From the NCBI RefSeq assembly GCF_002215215.1, contig NZ_CP018632.1, positions 576,001 to 640,000 on the forward strand: 64,000 bases of DNA, in the 5' to 3' direction. The DNA comes from Granulosicoccus antarcticus IMCC3135 (GTDB taxonomy: Bacteria > Pseudomonadota > Gammaproteobacteria > Granulosicoccales > Granulosicoccaceae). Shown here one piece after another: positions 18,068 to 26,833 of the stretch; position 1 is the stretch's first letter, and the number at the start of each line of letters is the position of its first letter. Position numbers and translations under genes: made by a program. The notes beneath the pieces are model-generated. The model searched no databases. It was given only the letters and a program-made list of their open reading frames with translations, and was not told where the DNA came from.

Positions 18068-18376
18068 ATGACTCAGAACGACAACGCAGATAACAGGCCG
18101 AGGCAGGTTACGCAGATGAACGAAGAGGAAGTGGAAGGGCGCTTGAGTGCGCATCGCTATATCCTGTCGCATCTGCTGGCCAGACTTTCCACCGATCCCG
18201 GCGAACAGAAAGCCTTGCTTGGCTGGCTGAATGAACGGGCCAGCGTCAACGACGGCGAGGAGGATCCTGGCGCTGTCATTGTGCAGGGTTATGCCGAACA
18301 GCAGGCCAGGGCGGATGAGTTCAATATCATCTCGGAAGAGTTACGCAAGCTGGTTGAACTGGATAGCGGGCGATAA
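18068..18376 (+). CDS. Small hypothetical helical protein
   Basis: A 102-residue hydrophilic, mostly helical protein (EEVEGRLSAHRYILSHLLAR, then EISEELRKLVELDSGR-like ending). A GGAGG ribosome binding site sits about 8 bases before the ATG, supporting expression. I recognise no domain. It lies 100 bases after the PEP-mutase-like gene and may be co-transcribed with it. Confidence 0.65.
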   Translation: MTQNDNADNRPRQVTQMNEEEVEGRLSAHRYILSHLLARLSTDPGEQKALLGWLNERASVNDGEEDPGAVIVQGYAEQQARADEFNIISEELRKLVELDSGR

Positions 18377-18457
18377 GTTTCGGAAATGACGTGAGGCACG
18401 TTTGAGCCTTCACTTAAGAGTCATTCATGACAGATCGCTTGCTCGAGCAGGCCGGAA

Positions 18458-19414
18458 TTACAGCTTTCGCAAGTGAACGGCGTCGATGGCGTGCGTCGGT
18501 CCCTTATGCAGTATCAGTTTTGCACGATACTTGGTGGGTTCAATGTTCTCGTGCAGGTTCACCTGGTTGATCGTGCGCCAGATTCGGTTGGCGGTCTCGA
18601 TGGCTTCGCTTTCGCCGAGTTTTGCGTAGTCCTTGAAATACGCATCGGGCTGGCTGAAAACGGTTGATCGCAGGTTTAAAAAACGCTTCACATACCATTG
18701 TCGCAAGACATCCAGATCGGCATCGATATAGATGGAAAAGTCGAAATAGTCCGAGATGAAAATCTGCGATTCTCCGAGGCGCATCTTGCCACTTTGCAGC
18801 ACATTGAGGCCTTCGACGATCAATATGTCCGGCTGGTCAACCTCAATGAATTCATTCTCGATCCGATCGTAGAGGCGGTGCGAGTAGATGGGAGCCTGAA
18901 GTGCGCCGCGGCCACTTTTGACGGCGGTCAGGAAGTCGATCAGAGCAGCGCGATCGAAGCTTTCCGGGAAGCCCTTACGATGCATCAGTTTGCGTTTTTC
19001 GAGCTCGGCGGTTGGGTACAAAAAACCATCGGTAGAGATCAGATCGACCTTGGGGTGCTCTGGCCATCGTGCCAGCAGCGTCTGCAGGACTCGAGCGACC
19101 GTGCTTTTACCCACGGCGACAGATCCTGCGATGCCGATGATAAAGGGGACCTGCTTGGTGTTGGTTCCCATGAACTGCTGGGTGCCTTCATTGAGTTGCT
19201 GAATGGAGGCAACATAAAAGCTCAGCAGGCGTGACAGTGGCAGATAAACCTGGGCGACTTCGTCCAGAGATACCCGCTCGTTCATGCCGCGCAGTTCTGT
19301 CAGCTCCTCCTCGCTCAAAGGCAGCGGCGTATTTTTACGCAGCCGAGCCCACTCGGTAACTGAGAAGCTACGATAAGGGGATAACTGATCCTTATCCGGG
19401 TCGATATCGGACAT
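18458..19414 (-). CDS. coaA: Type I pantothenate kinase
   Basis: CoaA phosphorylates pantothenate, the first and rate-limiting step of coenzyme A synthesis. The bacterial type I family is evident from [15 protein letters not shown] at the N-terminus, the Walker A motif [14 protein letters not shown] near residue 97, [30 protein letters not shown] and [11 protein letters not shown]. At 318 residues the length is standard. It is a housekeeping gene on the minus strand and marks the right end of the ordinary chromosomal part of the window. Confidence 0.97.
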   Translation of the reverse strand: MSDIDPDKDQLSPYRSFSVTEWARLRKNTPLPLSEEELTELRGMNERVSLDEVAQVYLPLSRLLSFYVASIQQLNEGTQQFMGTNTKQVPFIIGIAGSVAVGKSTVARVLQTLLARWPEHPKVDLISTDGFLYPTAELEKRKLMHRKGFPESFDRAALIDFLTAVKSGRGALQAPIYSHRLYDRIENEFIEVDQPDILIVEGLNVLQSGKMRLGESQIFISDYFDFSIYIDADLDVLRQWYVKRFLNLRSTVFSQPDAYFKDYAKLGESEAIETANRIWRTINQVNLHENIEPTKYRAKLILHKGPTHAIDAVHLRKL

Positions 19415-19740
19415 CTGTTCAGTAATATCTGGCGACTGATCGGTGGGTATTGTTACTGGTATTGGTTAGGCGAGTCAAACCGCTGGCAGATGGGCAAGGC
19501 TAGATTCAACTCAGTCAGCAACATTGGGAGGCAGGCTAACACCGGGGTCTTAAGTCCAGTGGTATGAAAACGTACGTTGTCCATGTTTGTCGCCGAATGT
19601 CTCTGGAGTGCCCTAACCGGTCGTTGGAAAGGTTAGTGGATACAGAGCACGGAGCCCTTTTTATCAAAGTCAATCACAGATCCAGTTAACAGGATCTGCG
19701 GCTATTGTTGCGTGGTGCGCAACATGCTATGGTGCGAAGC
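19415..19740. other. Intergenic region before higBA with an operator-like dyad
   Basis: The region separates coaA (minus strand) from the toxin-antitoxin pair (plus strand) and should contain both promoters. A perfect dyad GTTGCG-TGGTG-CGCAAC lies at 19707-19723, just 17 bases before the toxin start, the usual place for HigA autorepression. No gene is seen in the rest. Confidence 0.45.
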
Positions 19741-20019
19741 ATGATCACTTCGATTCGGCACAGAGGACTAAAACAGTTTTTCGAATCTGGTAGCAAAAAA
19801 GGTATTCAGGCGGGACATGAGAACAGACTGCGGTTGATGCTGGCTGCGCTGGATACATCAACTAATATCGACGACATGGACGTGCCTGGATATCGATTGC
19901 ATCCGCTGAAGGGAAAGTTGAATGGACGATGGTCTATATCGGTGAGTGGGAATTGGCGGCTCACATTTAAATTCACAGATGGCAATGTGCAGTTGCTTGA
20001 TTATGAGGATTATCACTGA
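19741..20019 (+). CDS. higB: HigB-type toxin (RelE superfamily)
   Basis: A 92-residue ribosome-dependent mRNA interferase toxin. The sequence matches the HigB group: HRGLKQFFESGSKKGI near the start, NRLRLMLAALDTSTN, GYRLHPLKGKLNGRWSISVS and NWRLTFKFTDGNVQLLDYED. The ATG at 19741 gives the canonical start (MITSIRHRGLK); an upstream in-frame start would add 12 residues. The stop overlaps the antitoxin ATG (TGATG), the usual toxin-first order of higBA operons. Confidence 0.93.
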   Translation: MITSIRHRGLKQFFESGSKKGIQAGHENRLRLMLAALDTSTNIDDMDVPGYRLHPLKGKLNGRWSISVSGNWRLTFKFTDGNVQLLDYEDYH

Positions 20020-20312
20020 TGAGAATGCACAACCCTCCGCATCCTGGTGACTTTATTCGCGAAACGTATATCGAACCGTTCGATATTAGCGTGCGCATGC
20101 TTGCAGACAACCTGGGAGTATCCGCTTCAACGCTGAGTCGGATTATCAACCATCATAGTGGTATCAGTCCATCCATGGCTTTGCGACTGTCGAAAGCACT
20201 TGGTAGATCACCCGAAAGCTGGATAGCGATGCAGTACAACTTTGATCTGTGGAAAGCCAGGGAATCAACAGATCTTACAGCGGTACAGAAAATAGATTTT
20301 AAAGCTGCTTGA
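20019..20312 (+). CDS. higA: HigA-type antitoxin, XRE family
   Basis: A 97-residue antitoxin with a Cro/C1-type helix-turn-helix (VRMLADNLGVSASTLSRIIN, then GISPSMALRLSKALGRS). The family start is seen in NPPHPGDFIRETYIEPFDIS. It neutralises HigB and represses the operon. Its ATG overlaps the toxin stop, so translation is coupled. Confidence 0.94.
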   Translation: MRMHNPPHPGDFIRETYIEPFDISVRMLADNLGVSASTLSRIINHHSGISPSMALRLSKALGRSPESWIAMQYNFDLWKARESTDLTAVQKIDFKAA

Positions 20313-20458
20313 CTGTTAATCGCGCGCTGGATTCAAAATTCACTGTGAGCGCATGTCTTTAGCCTCTTTTTGGTGATGAAGGTAGTCTCTGATCGGCCCG
20401 AAGCTGCCATAGTCCCTCTTTGTATAATGGGTGAAATAGCGGAGATTGCGTGTAGCTA

Positions 20459-20797
20459 ATGATCGTCTCTAAGAGTAATTCAGAGCACTATAAATGGGGC
20501 GACGGCTGTGACGGCTGGCATCTGGTCAAGACACATGCTCTCAGTGTCATACAAGAAAGAGTGCCAAGTGGTTGTGAGGAAATTCGCCACTACCATCAAA
20601 AGTCAGAGCAGTTTTTCTTTGTCCTTGCGGGAATCGCATCACTAGAAGTGAATGGCCAGGAGAACGAACTCCAAGCGGAGCAAGGTATTCATATTGAAGC
20701 AGGTGTCCCTCACCAGCTTCGAAACGACCAGAAATTTGATTTGATATTCCTCGTAACATCAGTGCCGCCAAGCCATGGGGATCGCGTGGATGCCTAG
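20459..20797 (+). CDS. Cupin-fold protein
   Basis: A single-domain cupin of 112 residues. Motif 1 is EEIRHYHQKSEQFFFVLAG with the expected His-x-His and Glu ligands; motif 2 is IHIEAGVPHQLRN with the final His. This predicts a metal-binding beta-barrel, which may be an isomerase or dioxygenase or may bind a small ligand. The start codon has only a distant GGAG element, so the start is moderately certain. It shows no obvious link to its neighbours. Confidence 0.8.
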   Translation: MIVSKSNSEHYKWGDGCDGWHLVKTHALSVIQERVPSGCEEIRHYHQKSEQFFFVLAGIASLEVNGQENELQAEQGIHIEAGVPHQLRNDQKFDLIFLVTSVPPSHGDRVDA

Positions 20798-21016
20798 TGG
20801 GTAGTGACCGATGGCGATTGGTCTCTCATATTGCAAGGTGAACCCCATGATAATAAGGGACGATAACAGACCGCAATATTTATCGGAAAAAGCGTCATAA
20901 GTATGACAATTACAGGGTCTTAGTGGTTGTTGTTATATTTCTATTGCAAATGGAAATAAATCAAATATCTAGCGATACATGAATAACAAGATTATTTTAA
21001 AAGGAGAGGAAGCCCG

Positions 21017-21488
21017 ATGAATAAAGGAAAATATATTCCAGCACTATCGATCATCGTTTTTACGATGACCTCATGTGCAACAGCACCCACTGTTGACGAG
21101 ATAGTGGCTGATGGCGGAATAATCGTGGAGTTTGAGGAGCTTATCGGAGATTCAGGCGTGACATTCGTTGGTGAAGGTGATGCCTGGTATAACTATCTAG
21201 TGTAGTGAAACGTGCTAATCATTCGAATGATTAGCACGTTTCACTACACTAGGACCTGAAGGCAGGAAGGTTGTGAAAATAACAGAAGGTGACGCCATAA
21301 ATGAACTGACGTGGAGAGTGAACGAGGATGGTCAGTTCTGCCAACAGATGTTTTCCAATGAAGAGGAACTATGCGACAGTCACGTCGTGATTAAGGATAG
21401 TGACGGAAACTACAATACCTACAATAAAACTGATGGCGAACCTGGATATCCGTTCACGCTGGTATCTGGAAATCCAGAGGGGTTTTAG
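21017..21488 (+). pseudogene. Small lipoprotein gene split by a palindromic insertion
   Basis: The first part encodes a lipoprotein (MNKGKYIPALSIIVFTMTSC; lipobox at Cys 20) after a strong AAGGAGAGG ribosome binding site, and runs to AWYNYL before a stop inside a 56-bp palindrome (21197-21252). Removing 52 bases of the palindrome and leaving one CTAG restores one frame: NYL joins GPEGRKVVKITEGDAINELT and continues to SGNPEGF at 21488, giving about 139 residues. The reconstructed protein is an acidic lipoprotein of unknown function with three Cys in the mature part. The 62-codon truncated form may still be made. Confidence 0.85.
21197..21252. mobile_element. 56-bp perfect palindrome, minimal MITE-like insertion at CTAG
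   Basis: Two 28-base arms (CTAGTGTAGTGAAACGTGCT and onward to ATTC) are exact reverse complements with no loop. Excision of 52 bases restores the interrupted lipoprotein frame and a single CTAG. This is the signature of insertion at the TA of CTAG with TA duplication, as known for IS630-type transposases and for some IS5-family (IS427 group) elements. It carries no gene and must have been mobilised in trans. Its ends do not match those of the three IS elements seen in this window. Confidence 0.75.
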
Positions 21489-21503
21489 ATTTCAGATCCG
21501 CAT

Positions 21504-21542
21504 ACTGCCTCTCCGAGGCAGTTGTTCGGGAATTCCGAACAA
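21504..21542. repeat. Two tandem stem-loops after the lipoprotein pseudogene
   Basis: ACTGCCTC-TCC-GAGGCAGT (21504-21522) is followed directly by TTGTTCGG-GAATT-CCGAACAA (21522 or so to 21542). Both stems are perfect and 8 bp long. They lie 15 bases after the stop codon, so a transcription-end role is likely, although there is no clear T-run. Confidence 0.55.
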
Positions 21543-21657
21543 CTCGAGAATTAGCGCGTGATTCTCTCAACAAGCATCAAGATGCAGAATGATGCCTGGG
21601 TGGGGTAGACTGTTTAGCGTACGGATTGGTACGAATAGAGATGCGGGTTCCGAATCA

Positions 21658-22869
21658 ATGAGTGTGATAGATACACAGCCAGCCTATCGATGGATTGTTG
21701 TTTGCGCATCTGCGCTGATCCTCGCAATCGCCATGGGCGCTATCGTTAACGGCATGTCGGCATTCGTTGTTCCGATGCAAGAAGAGTTTGGCTGGCAGCG
21801 CGGGGATATCACGCTGGTCAATTTTGCCGGCATCATGGGGTTGGCTTTTGGCGGCCTGGTATGGGGACGTCAAGCAGATCGCAGGGGCACCAGACCGGTA
21901 GTCCTGTTTGGTGCCATTGTCATAGCACTGTGCTATCTGCTCGCATCTTATGCAACAACGCTCTGGCAATATTATCTGGTGTTTTTCGTGGCAGGCTTTT
22001 TTGGTGCTGGCGCTATATTCCCACCCATCATGGCGGCGGTAGGCAACTGGTTTGCAGTGGGTGCCGGAATGGCGATTGGCATCGCCTCAGCAGGTCAGGC
22101 TCTGGGGCAGGGGGCAGTCCCGTTCATATCGTCTGTATTGATAGCCAGGCTTGGAATAAGTGGCGCGTTTTCCGCCATCGGATTTTTCATGTTGCTGACA
22201 CTGGTTCCATTGGCGCTACTGCTTCGTCAGCCCCCACCTTTGAACAATACGTCGAGCAGCACCATCGCCGATGACGAGAATATGCCGGTCCCTCCCAATG
22301 TGGTCATTACGACGATGTGTGTCGCAATCATCTTGTGTTGCACCTGCATGGCGGTACCACTCATGCATCTTGTGCCACTCATACAGGACAGTGGCATAAG
22401 CGCTATAGATGCTGGAAGCGTGATATTCACCATGTTGGTAGTTGCCATTATGGGGCGTTTAGCCTTTGGCATATTAGCCGACAAGATTGGTGCTTTACAG
22501 GCCTATATGACGGCTACCTTATGGATGACTGTCATGGTATTCGGCTTCACCTATATAGAGAATCTAAAGTGGTTCTACATCTATGCGGTTATTTACGGAT
22601 TTGGATACGCGGGTGTCATGACCGGGGTGCTGATTAGTATTCGGGTATTGATTCCACCATCAAGGCGTGCAGCTGCTTTTGGCATCATCACGATGTTTGG
22701 CTGGTTTGGTCATGCAATCGGAGGATATATGGGCGGTGCGCTCTATGATTTCTCGGGCAACTACACGATGGCCTTCGCAGTGGCTGCAATTACAGGTGTT
22801 CTAAATTTGGTTGTTGTCAGCACTTTGTTCAGGAAAACAAGGGTCAGGGCATCGCTAGCAGCCGCATAA
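21658..22869 (+). CDS. MFS transporter, monocarboxylate/oxalate-type
   Basis: An inner-membrane major facilitator of about 403 residues with twelve hydrophobic segments, starting at the ATG at 21658 (MSVIDTQPAYRWIVVCASAL). The loop 2-3 motif is GLVWGRQADRRGTRPVVLFG, which fits the MFS A-motif. The N-terminal half (FVVPMQEEFGWQRGDITLVN) is typical of OFA/monocarboxylate-porter-like bacterial MFS proteins. The substrate is unknown. The gene is followed by an IS insertion. Confidence 0.88.
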   Translation: MSVIDTQPAYRWIVVCASALILAIAMGAIVNGMSAFVVPMQEEFGWQRGDITLVNFAGIMGLAFGGLVWGRQADRRGTRPVVLFGAIVIALCYLLASYATTLWQYYLVFFVAGFFGAGAIFPPIMAAVGNWFAVGAGMAIGIASAGQALGQGAVPFISSVLIARLGISGAFSAIGFFMLLTLVPLALLLRQPPPLNNTSSSTIADDENMPVPPNVVITTMCVAIILCCTCMAVPLMHLVPLIQDSGISAIDAGSVIFTMLVVAIMGRLAFGILADKIGALQAYMTATLWMTVMVFGFTYIENLKWFYIYAVIYGFGYAGVMTGVLISIRVLIPPSRRAAAFGIITMFGWFGHAIGGYMGGALYDFSGNYTMAFAVAAITGVLNLVVVSTLFRKTRVRASLAAA

Positions 22870-23090
22870 TAGTTGTCGAGTTGATCAACTGATTTGACGA
22901 GTTCCATTTGTTGAAGGGTGTCTGGTTGGGTAGGCATGCCGCCATTCAAATCATCACATAGTCATTTTATCCTTTCCACATGATGCGAAGCAGGAAGACG
23001 ACGACGATAGGCACGCCAATTGCCGTGTGATAGGAAATTGGCTGCAATGCGGCGTCACTTCGGGGGAGGGAGGTGCACTAGACAATAAGC

Positions 23091-24751
23091 CAGCAATTCC
23101 CAGCGAACAAGTACCGTAGTTGTATTGTAATGTAAAACTGGTTACCAATTTATTGCAGGCACCGATGGGCCTACCGCGAATTGGCATGAGTGATCAGATG
23201 TGGAGGAACGTGCGGTAGGCCTAAAGTTGGTGTGTGGAGTGTGGGCAGTAAGATGAGCCGACCTATGTTGGCCGATCAGAAGGTATCTCGAAGGCAAAGT
23301 CGCCTGGCTTATGCCAAAAACGCATGAACCCCTCCCATTCGGAGGCTTTGACGGTGGTAAAGGCGGCGCGCAGGCGTTCCCACAGGTTCCGGCGTGATTT
23401 GTGATGTATGCGGATTTCGCCGAAAACCCGGCAGAAGCTCTCCTGGACCTGATCGATCAGAAAAGCCAGGAACATCAATCCACCGAGCACACTGGAGAGG
23501 TACTGCTTTCCGTGGCCGTAGGAATGCCCCATGTGATAGCCCTGGTTCTTGGCTGCGTTGAATGTCTCATTCTCGATCTTCCATCGCGCGCGTCCGGCGC
23601 GCATGATCTGCTCGGCGTTCTCAGGGGTGATCTGCAGGCTGCTGATCCACTGCCAGTTATGCTCCTTGCCCTGTCGATCAATCTCGTAGTACTCCAGACA
23701 ATTGACCAGCAGCTCAGCGTGAGTGTTGTTCAAGGGAACTTGCTCGCAGATGCGATAACCACGAAGTAGGCCCGTCTTCTCATCCACTGTTTCCCACGCC
23801 TGCAACTCCCCTTGCTTCATGCGCTGATCCAGCGTCTCGAAAAGTGCGGCGTTAGAGCCGGGTTTGGCAACGATGATAAAGTCCATCCGGTGTTCGATCA
23901 ATGTCTTTAAGTGCGGCCCGTTAGCAGCCAGTGCGTCTTCGATCACAATGAAACCACGCTTGGGGTACTGAGCGGCAAGACTGGCAATCAGGCGCTTACC
24001 CGCATTGCGTTCGCAGTCATTCTTGTTCGAGCCATCGGCATGAGTGATAGGCTCGAAATCCAGTGGCAGCACCGTGCTGCGTTCGGGATGAACGATCACG
24101 GCACCGAGCATCTGATGGTAGAACTCTGATCCTTCATCAGACTTCTGGTTGCGTTTGGGCTTTTTCACGCAACAGTGCTTGCAGCTGATGCGAGTGGATG
24201 AGAAAGTGCCTGTGCCGTCTATCGAGAGCAACAGTTTGCCGTTGAACAACTGGAAGTCCTTGAGCGAGTTGCTGCGCTGCAGGCCACTGTGAATGGCACG
24301 AAAGGCGCCTCGCAACTCGCTCGGATTGACCGGATCGAGAATCGCGCGCATCTGAGAATCACAAGGGACTTGGCTCAACCCGAACAAGGTGCGCAGATTG
24401 TGGTTCGAGACAGGCTCGCTGGAACGGGCATGCTGATCGAACATCAATAAGGAGGGGTACTTGAGTGAAAAGATCGCCAGTCCAGCCATCAGCGAATCGG
24501 ACATCGAATACTGGACACTGGCCTGCCTGCGCTTATCATTGACTTTGTCAAAGGCGGTGCGAACAGTGGTCAACAAACCGGGCATTGAAACGTCCGGGCG
24601 GAAACGAGCAAACGGGGCTGCCATGGGCTACAACTCAACATCATCAACAAACAGATGTGAAAAGCGTAGTCGGCAGATTACGAAAAGCTAGTAGTCAAGG
24701 TCCGCTACAACGTTGATCTGGCGAGGTTTGTCAACTCGCCGGGAACTGCTG
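23091..24751 (-). mobile_element. 1661-bp insertion sequence with 9-bp target duplication
   Basis: The ends are imperfect inverted repeats: left CAGCAATTCCCAGCG, right (reverse complement) CAGCAGTTCCCGGCG, 13 of 15 matching. Exactly outside them the 9-mer ACAATAAGC occurs directly repeated at 23082-23090 and 24752-24760. The element carries one transposase gene. A 9-bp duplication and DDE transposase suit the IS4-like/ISNCY grouping; the exact family is not certain. The clean duplication suggests a fairly recent insertion. An internal dyad GGCCTACCGC/GCGGTAGGCC occurs at 23168-23221, downstream of the transposase stop. Confidence 0.85.
23263..24624 (-). CDS. DDE transposase of the 1661-bp IS
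   Basis: A 453-residue transposase. A catalytic Asp is likely in LLLSIDGTGTFSST, a second in GFIVIEDALAANGP, and the Glu lies in RWKIENETFNAAKNQGYHMG, followed by HSYGHGKQYLSSVL. The IENE-F-x6-GY-x2-H-x-YGHG signature is one I associate with IS4-like/ISNCY transposases. A Cys pair (SCKHCCVKK) near residue 150 is a common small zinc-like insert. The frame is intact, so the element may be active. Confidence 0.88.
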   Translation of the reverse strand: MAAPFARFRPDVSMPGLLTTVRTAFDKVNDKRRQASVQYSMSDSLMAGLAIFSLKYPSLLMFDQHARSSEPVSNHNLRTLFGLSQVPCDSQMRAILDPVNPSELRGAFRAIHSGLQRSNSLKDFQLFNGKLLLSIDGTGTFSSTRISCKHCCVKKPKRNQKSDEGSEFYHQMLGAVIVHPERSTVLPLDFEPITHADGSNKNDCERNAGKRLIASLAAQYPKRGFIVIEDALAANGPHLKTLIEHRMDFIIVAKPGSNAALFETLDQRMKQGELQAWETVDEKTGLLRGYRICEQVPLNNTHAELLVNCLEYYEIDRQGKEHNWQWISSLQITPENAEQIMRAGRARWKIENETFNAAKNQGYHMGHSYGHGKQYLSSVLGGLMFLAFLIDQVQESFCRVFGEIRIHHKSRRNLWERLRAAFTTVKASEWEGFMRFWHKPGDFAFEIPSDRPT

Positions 24752-24795
24752 ACAATAAGCTAACTTTCTATGAAAGTCGGCATGGTAGGCCTATG

Positions 24796-25122
24796 CTAAG
24801 AAAGCAATAAGTAGTGGGGCTGGCAGAATGAATCGTATCTCCAAAGGATGAAGGGCGTCATCCCGTCACGCGGTGACAGTTCGGAGATATGGCGTGGGAG
24901 TTCTTCGATGGGCACGATTTGAGCGAGCATGGCGAGTAGCCGTCCATTCTTGTCCTTGGTAGGAAGCTCGTGCAGGAGAATTGTCTTGTCAACCGTGTCG
25001 GTAAAGAATGGCTCATCCCAAGAGGGCTCAGTGCTATCCATGCCTCTTTCTATACAGCTATGTATGCCCGGGCGAGTGTTCTGTGTGGCACTGGCCAGGC
25101 CGAGGAAGAACACGATGCCCAC
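24796..25122 (-). CDS. Hypothetical exported small protein (uncertain)
   Basis: An open frame of 108 codons starting with GTG. Its N-terminus (GIVFFLGLASA, preceded in frame by RLALAV) resembles a signal peptide or anchor, but an in-frame stop lies eleven codons before the GTG and a CTG would be needed for a fuller leader. The body (TVDKTILLHELPTKDKNGRL) matches nothing I know. It ends 36 bases from the IS target site. It could be a real gene with an unusual start or a decayed one. Confidence 0.4.
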   Translation of the reverse strand: MGIVFFLGLASATQNTRPGIHSCIERGMDSTEPSWDEPFFTDTVDKTILLHELPTKDKNGRLLAMLAQIVPIEELPRHISELSPRDGMTPFILWRYDSFCQPHYLLLS

Positions 25123-25243
25123 AGCCAGCGCCAGCCTTTGTGCCTTCAGTCAGTTCATCTAATTGCTCGCTCATAGTCGAGCCAATGCTTTCAACAACAT
25201 AAAGGTTTATCGTTCACGAGCCCTTGAGTTATATGGCAGGACA

Positions 25244-26701
25244 TCAATCACTGCCAAGCAGTGGCTTTGTACCACCACGCCCGACCTGCGGGTCGAGCGA
25301 TACGCGTGAGCCGTCTTCGCGTCCGGCACCTGCGGCCGCATGGTCGATCGCGCCGCGAGCGCGTACGGTATTGGTATACAGATCCTGACCGCACTCGCGC
25401 TCAACGATTTCCAGTTTCCGGATGGTGAGCGCAGTGCCGGTGGGCGAGTTCGCGCGTTCCTGTGCTTCGCGCTCTCTGACGATTAGGTCGACACGATCGC
25501 TGACCTCGTCGGCAAACGCGAGCCGGTAGTCGTAGGAGGCCACGCGTCCGGGCGGAAAGTCGCCGCTACGCCGACGAGCAGTGAGTGCGCGTTCGACGGC
25601 ATCGCTCAGGTAATCCAGCGTCAGACGGGCAACTCGGACGTCGATATCGTAACCGCGGAAGTGAGCTGGAGCGCCGCCTCCGGTGACGAAGATCACACCA
25701 TGAAGATTCGCCACCGCCATCGACAGGAACTGAATGTGCATCGGTACGCGCTTGCCTGTGTACGCAGTCTGGCGGCCGAACTCGCTCGTTTCCAGATCCT
25801 TCTCGGTAATGCCAAATTTTGTCATCAGGGACTGGCAGCGTCGCAAGGCGATTTCTGCCTCGTGCGGCGAGGCTTCGGTTGCCTGCGCCATGGCGAAGAG
25901 TTTGCGCACGCGTGCGAGTAACTTCTCACGGGCCTCGGCATCCTGCGGTTCTTGATGAGAGGGCGCCTGCGAGGGGCCGGCAGATCGATTTGATGGGGTG
26001 TCGTCCGTATTGCCGAACGATGGTCGGGCGCCGGGTGATTGAGCAGGCGGATGCTGCGGTTTGACCGAGAGGTAGCCTTCGGCAACAAGTGCTTCGGTGG
26101 CCCAGACGCTGAACACGTCGCTGATCCGGGGGCTTGGGGGTAACCTGGCAACGATATGAGGCTCGAGCATCAGCATGCCGTCGGCCAGCACTGAGCCGGC
26201 CGGCATCGGTAATACACGGCCGAACAGGACGAGCCCAAGCAATCTGGGGTTGGCAAGGCGTGGTTCATGAACAGTGACTGGCGCACCTGCCCCCGGTGGT
26301 GCTCCCAGCCGCAGTGAGGTATCGGGTGTCACGTCAATAACCTTGCGCAGTTCAAAGCGCGACTCGGACAATTGCTGCAGCCAGCGTCTGCCAGTAGACG
26401 ACTCACGTCTGGCACGTTCCCTGGAATATCGTGCAAGCGGAGTCTCGGAGCGCTTCGCGCTGTCATCTCCAGTCAGCCAGATCAATAATGCCAGGATACG
26501 TGTGAGCTCTACGAAGGGTTCACGGGCGAGTGCCGCTGTCACATCAGGGCTTGAATGCCCGGAGCACCTCGCCACTTCGGCTGCCAGCGCAGCAATTGTG
26601 CGCTCAATGCCGTAGGCGCCCACGTTTGAGCGCGTGGCCCAGTCAAATAGTCGACCGCGGGTCTTGTCGATGTCTTTTTGTTGACGACGTAATTGTTTCA
26701 T
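25244..26701 (-). CDS. DUF2786-domain protein, copy 1
   Basis: A 485-residue protein with a DUF2786 module in its middle (REKLLARVRKLFAMAQATEA, then SPHEAEIALRRCQSLMTKFG), followed by a conserved C-terminal domain (PMHIQFLSMAVANLHGVIFV, RGYDIDVRVARLTLDYLSDA). DUF2786 proteins occur in phages and mobile elements; no reaction is established as far as I know. The N-terminal 220 residues and a Pro/Ser-rich linker precede the module. A clear paralogue lies at 60608-62101, with near-identical stretches (ARRESSTGRRWLQQL; GREDGSRVSLDPQVG). It is immediately downstream of the NERD-helicase gene on the same strand (132-base gap), so the two may be co-transcribed. Confidence 0.85.
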   Translation of the reverse strand: MKQLRRQQKDIDKTRGRLFDWATRSNVGAYGIERTIAALAAEVARCSGHSSPDVTAALAREPFVELTRILALLIWLTGDDSAKRSETPLARYSRERARRESSTGRRWLQQLSESRFELRKVIDVTPDTSLRLGAPPGAGAPVTVHEPRLANPRLLGLVLFGRVLPMPAGSVLADGMLMLEPHIVARLPPSPRISDVFSVWATEALVAEGYLSVKPQHPPAQSPGARPSFGNTDDTPSNRSAGPSQAPSHQEPQDAEAREKLLARVRKLFAMAQATEASPHEAEIALRRCQSLMTKFGITEKDLETSEFGRQTAYTGKRVPMHIQFLSMAVANLHGVIFVTGGGAPAHFRGYDIDVRVARLTLDYLSDAVERALTARRRSGDFPPGRVASYDYRLAFADEVSDRVDLIVREREAQERANSPTGTALTIRKLEIVERECGQDLYTNTVRARGAIDHAAAGAGREDGSRVSLDPQVGRGGTKPLLGSD

Positions 26702-26833
26702 GATTTAAACGCCCCAATGGCTGAATACACGGGTGCTGAAGATGAAGATGCGACTCGACATGGCGGAATGCTTTCCTGCTAGGCCATGGTTCTGTCTTTA
26801 AGCCTTCGGTGTGCATGCGCAAATGAACGACTC

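Noticed and set aside
23212-24795. GGTAGGCCTA present both inside the IS (about 23214) and just outside its right end (about 24784)
   Set aside because: The 9-bp direct repeats with paired inverted ends define the IS borders better. The shared 10-mer is partly palindromic and probably a coincidence.
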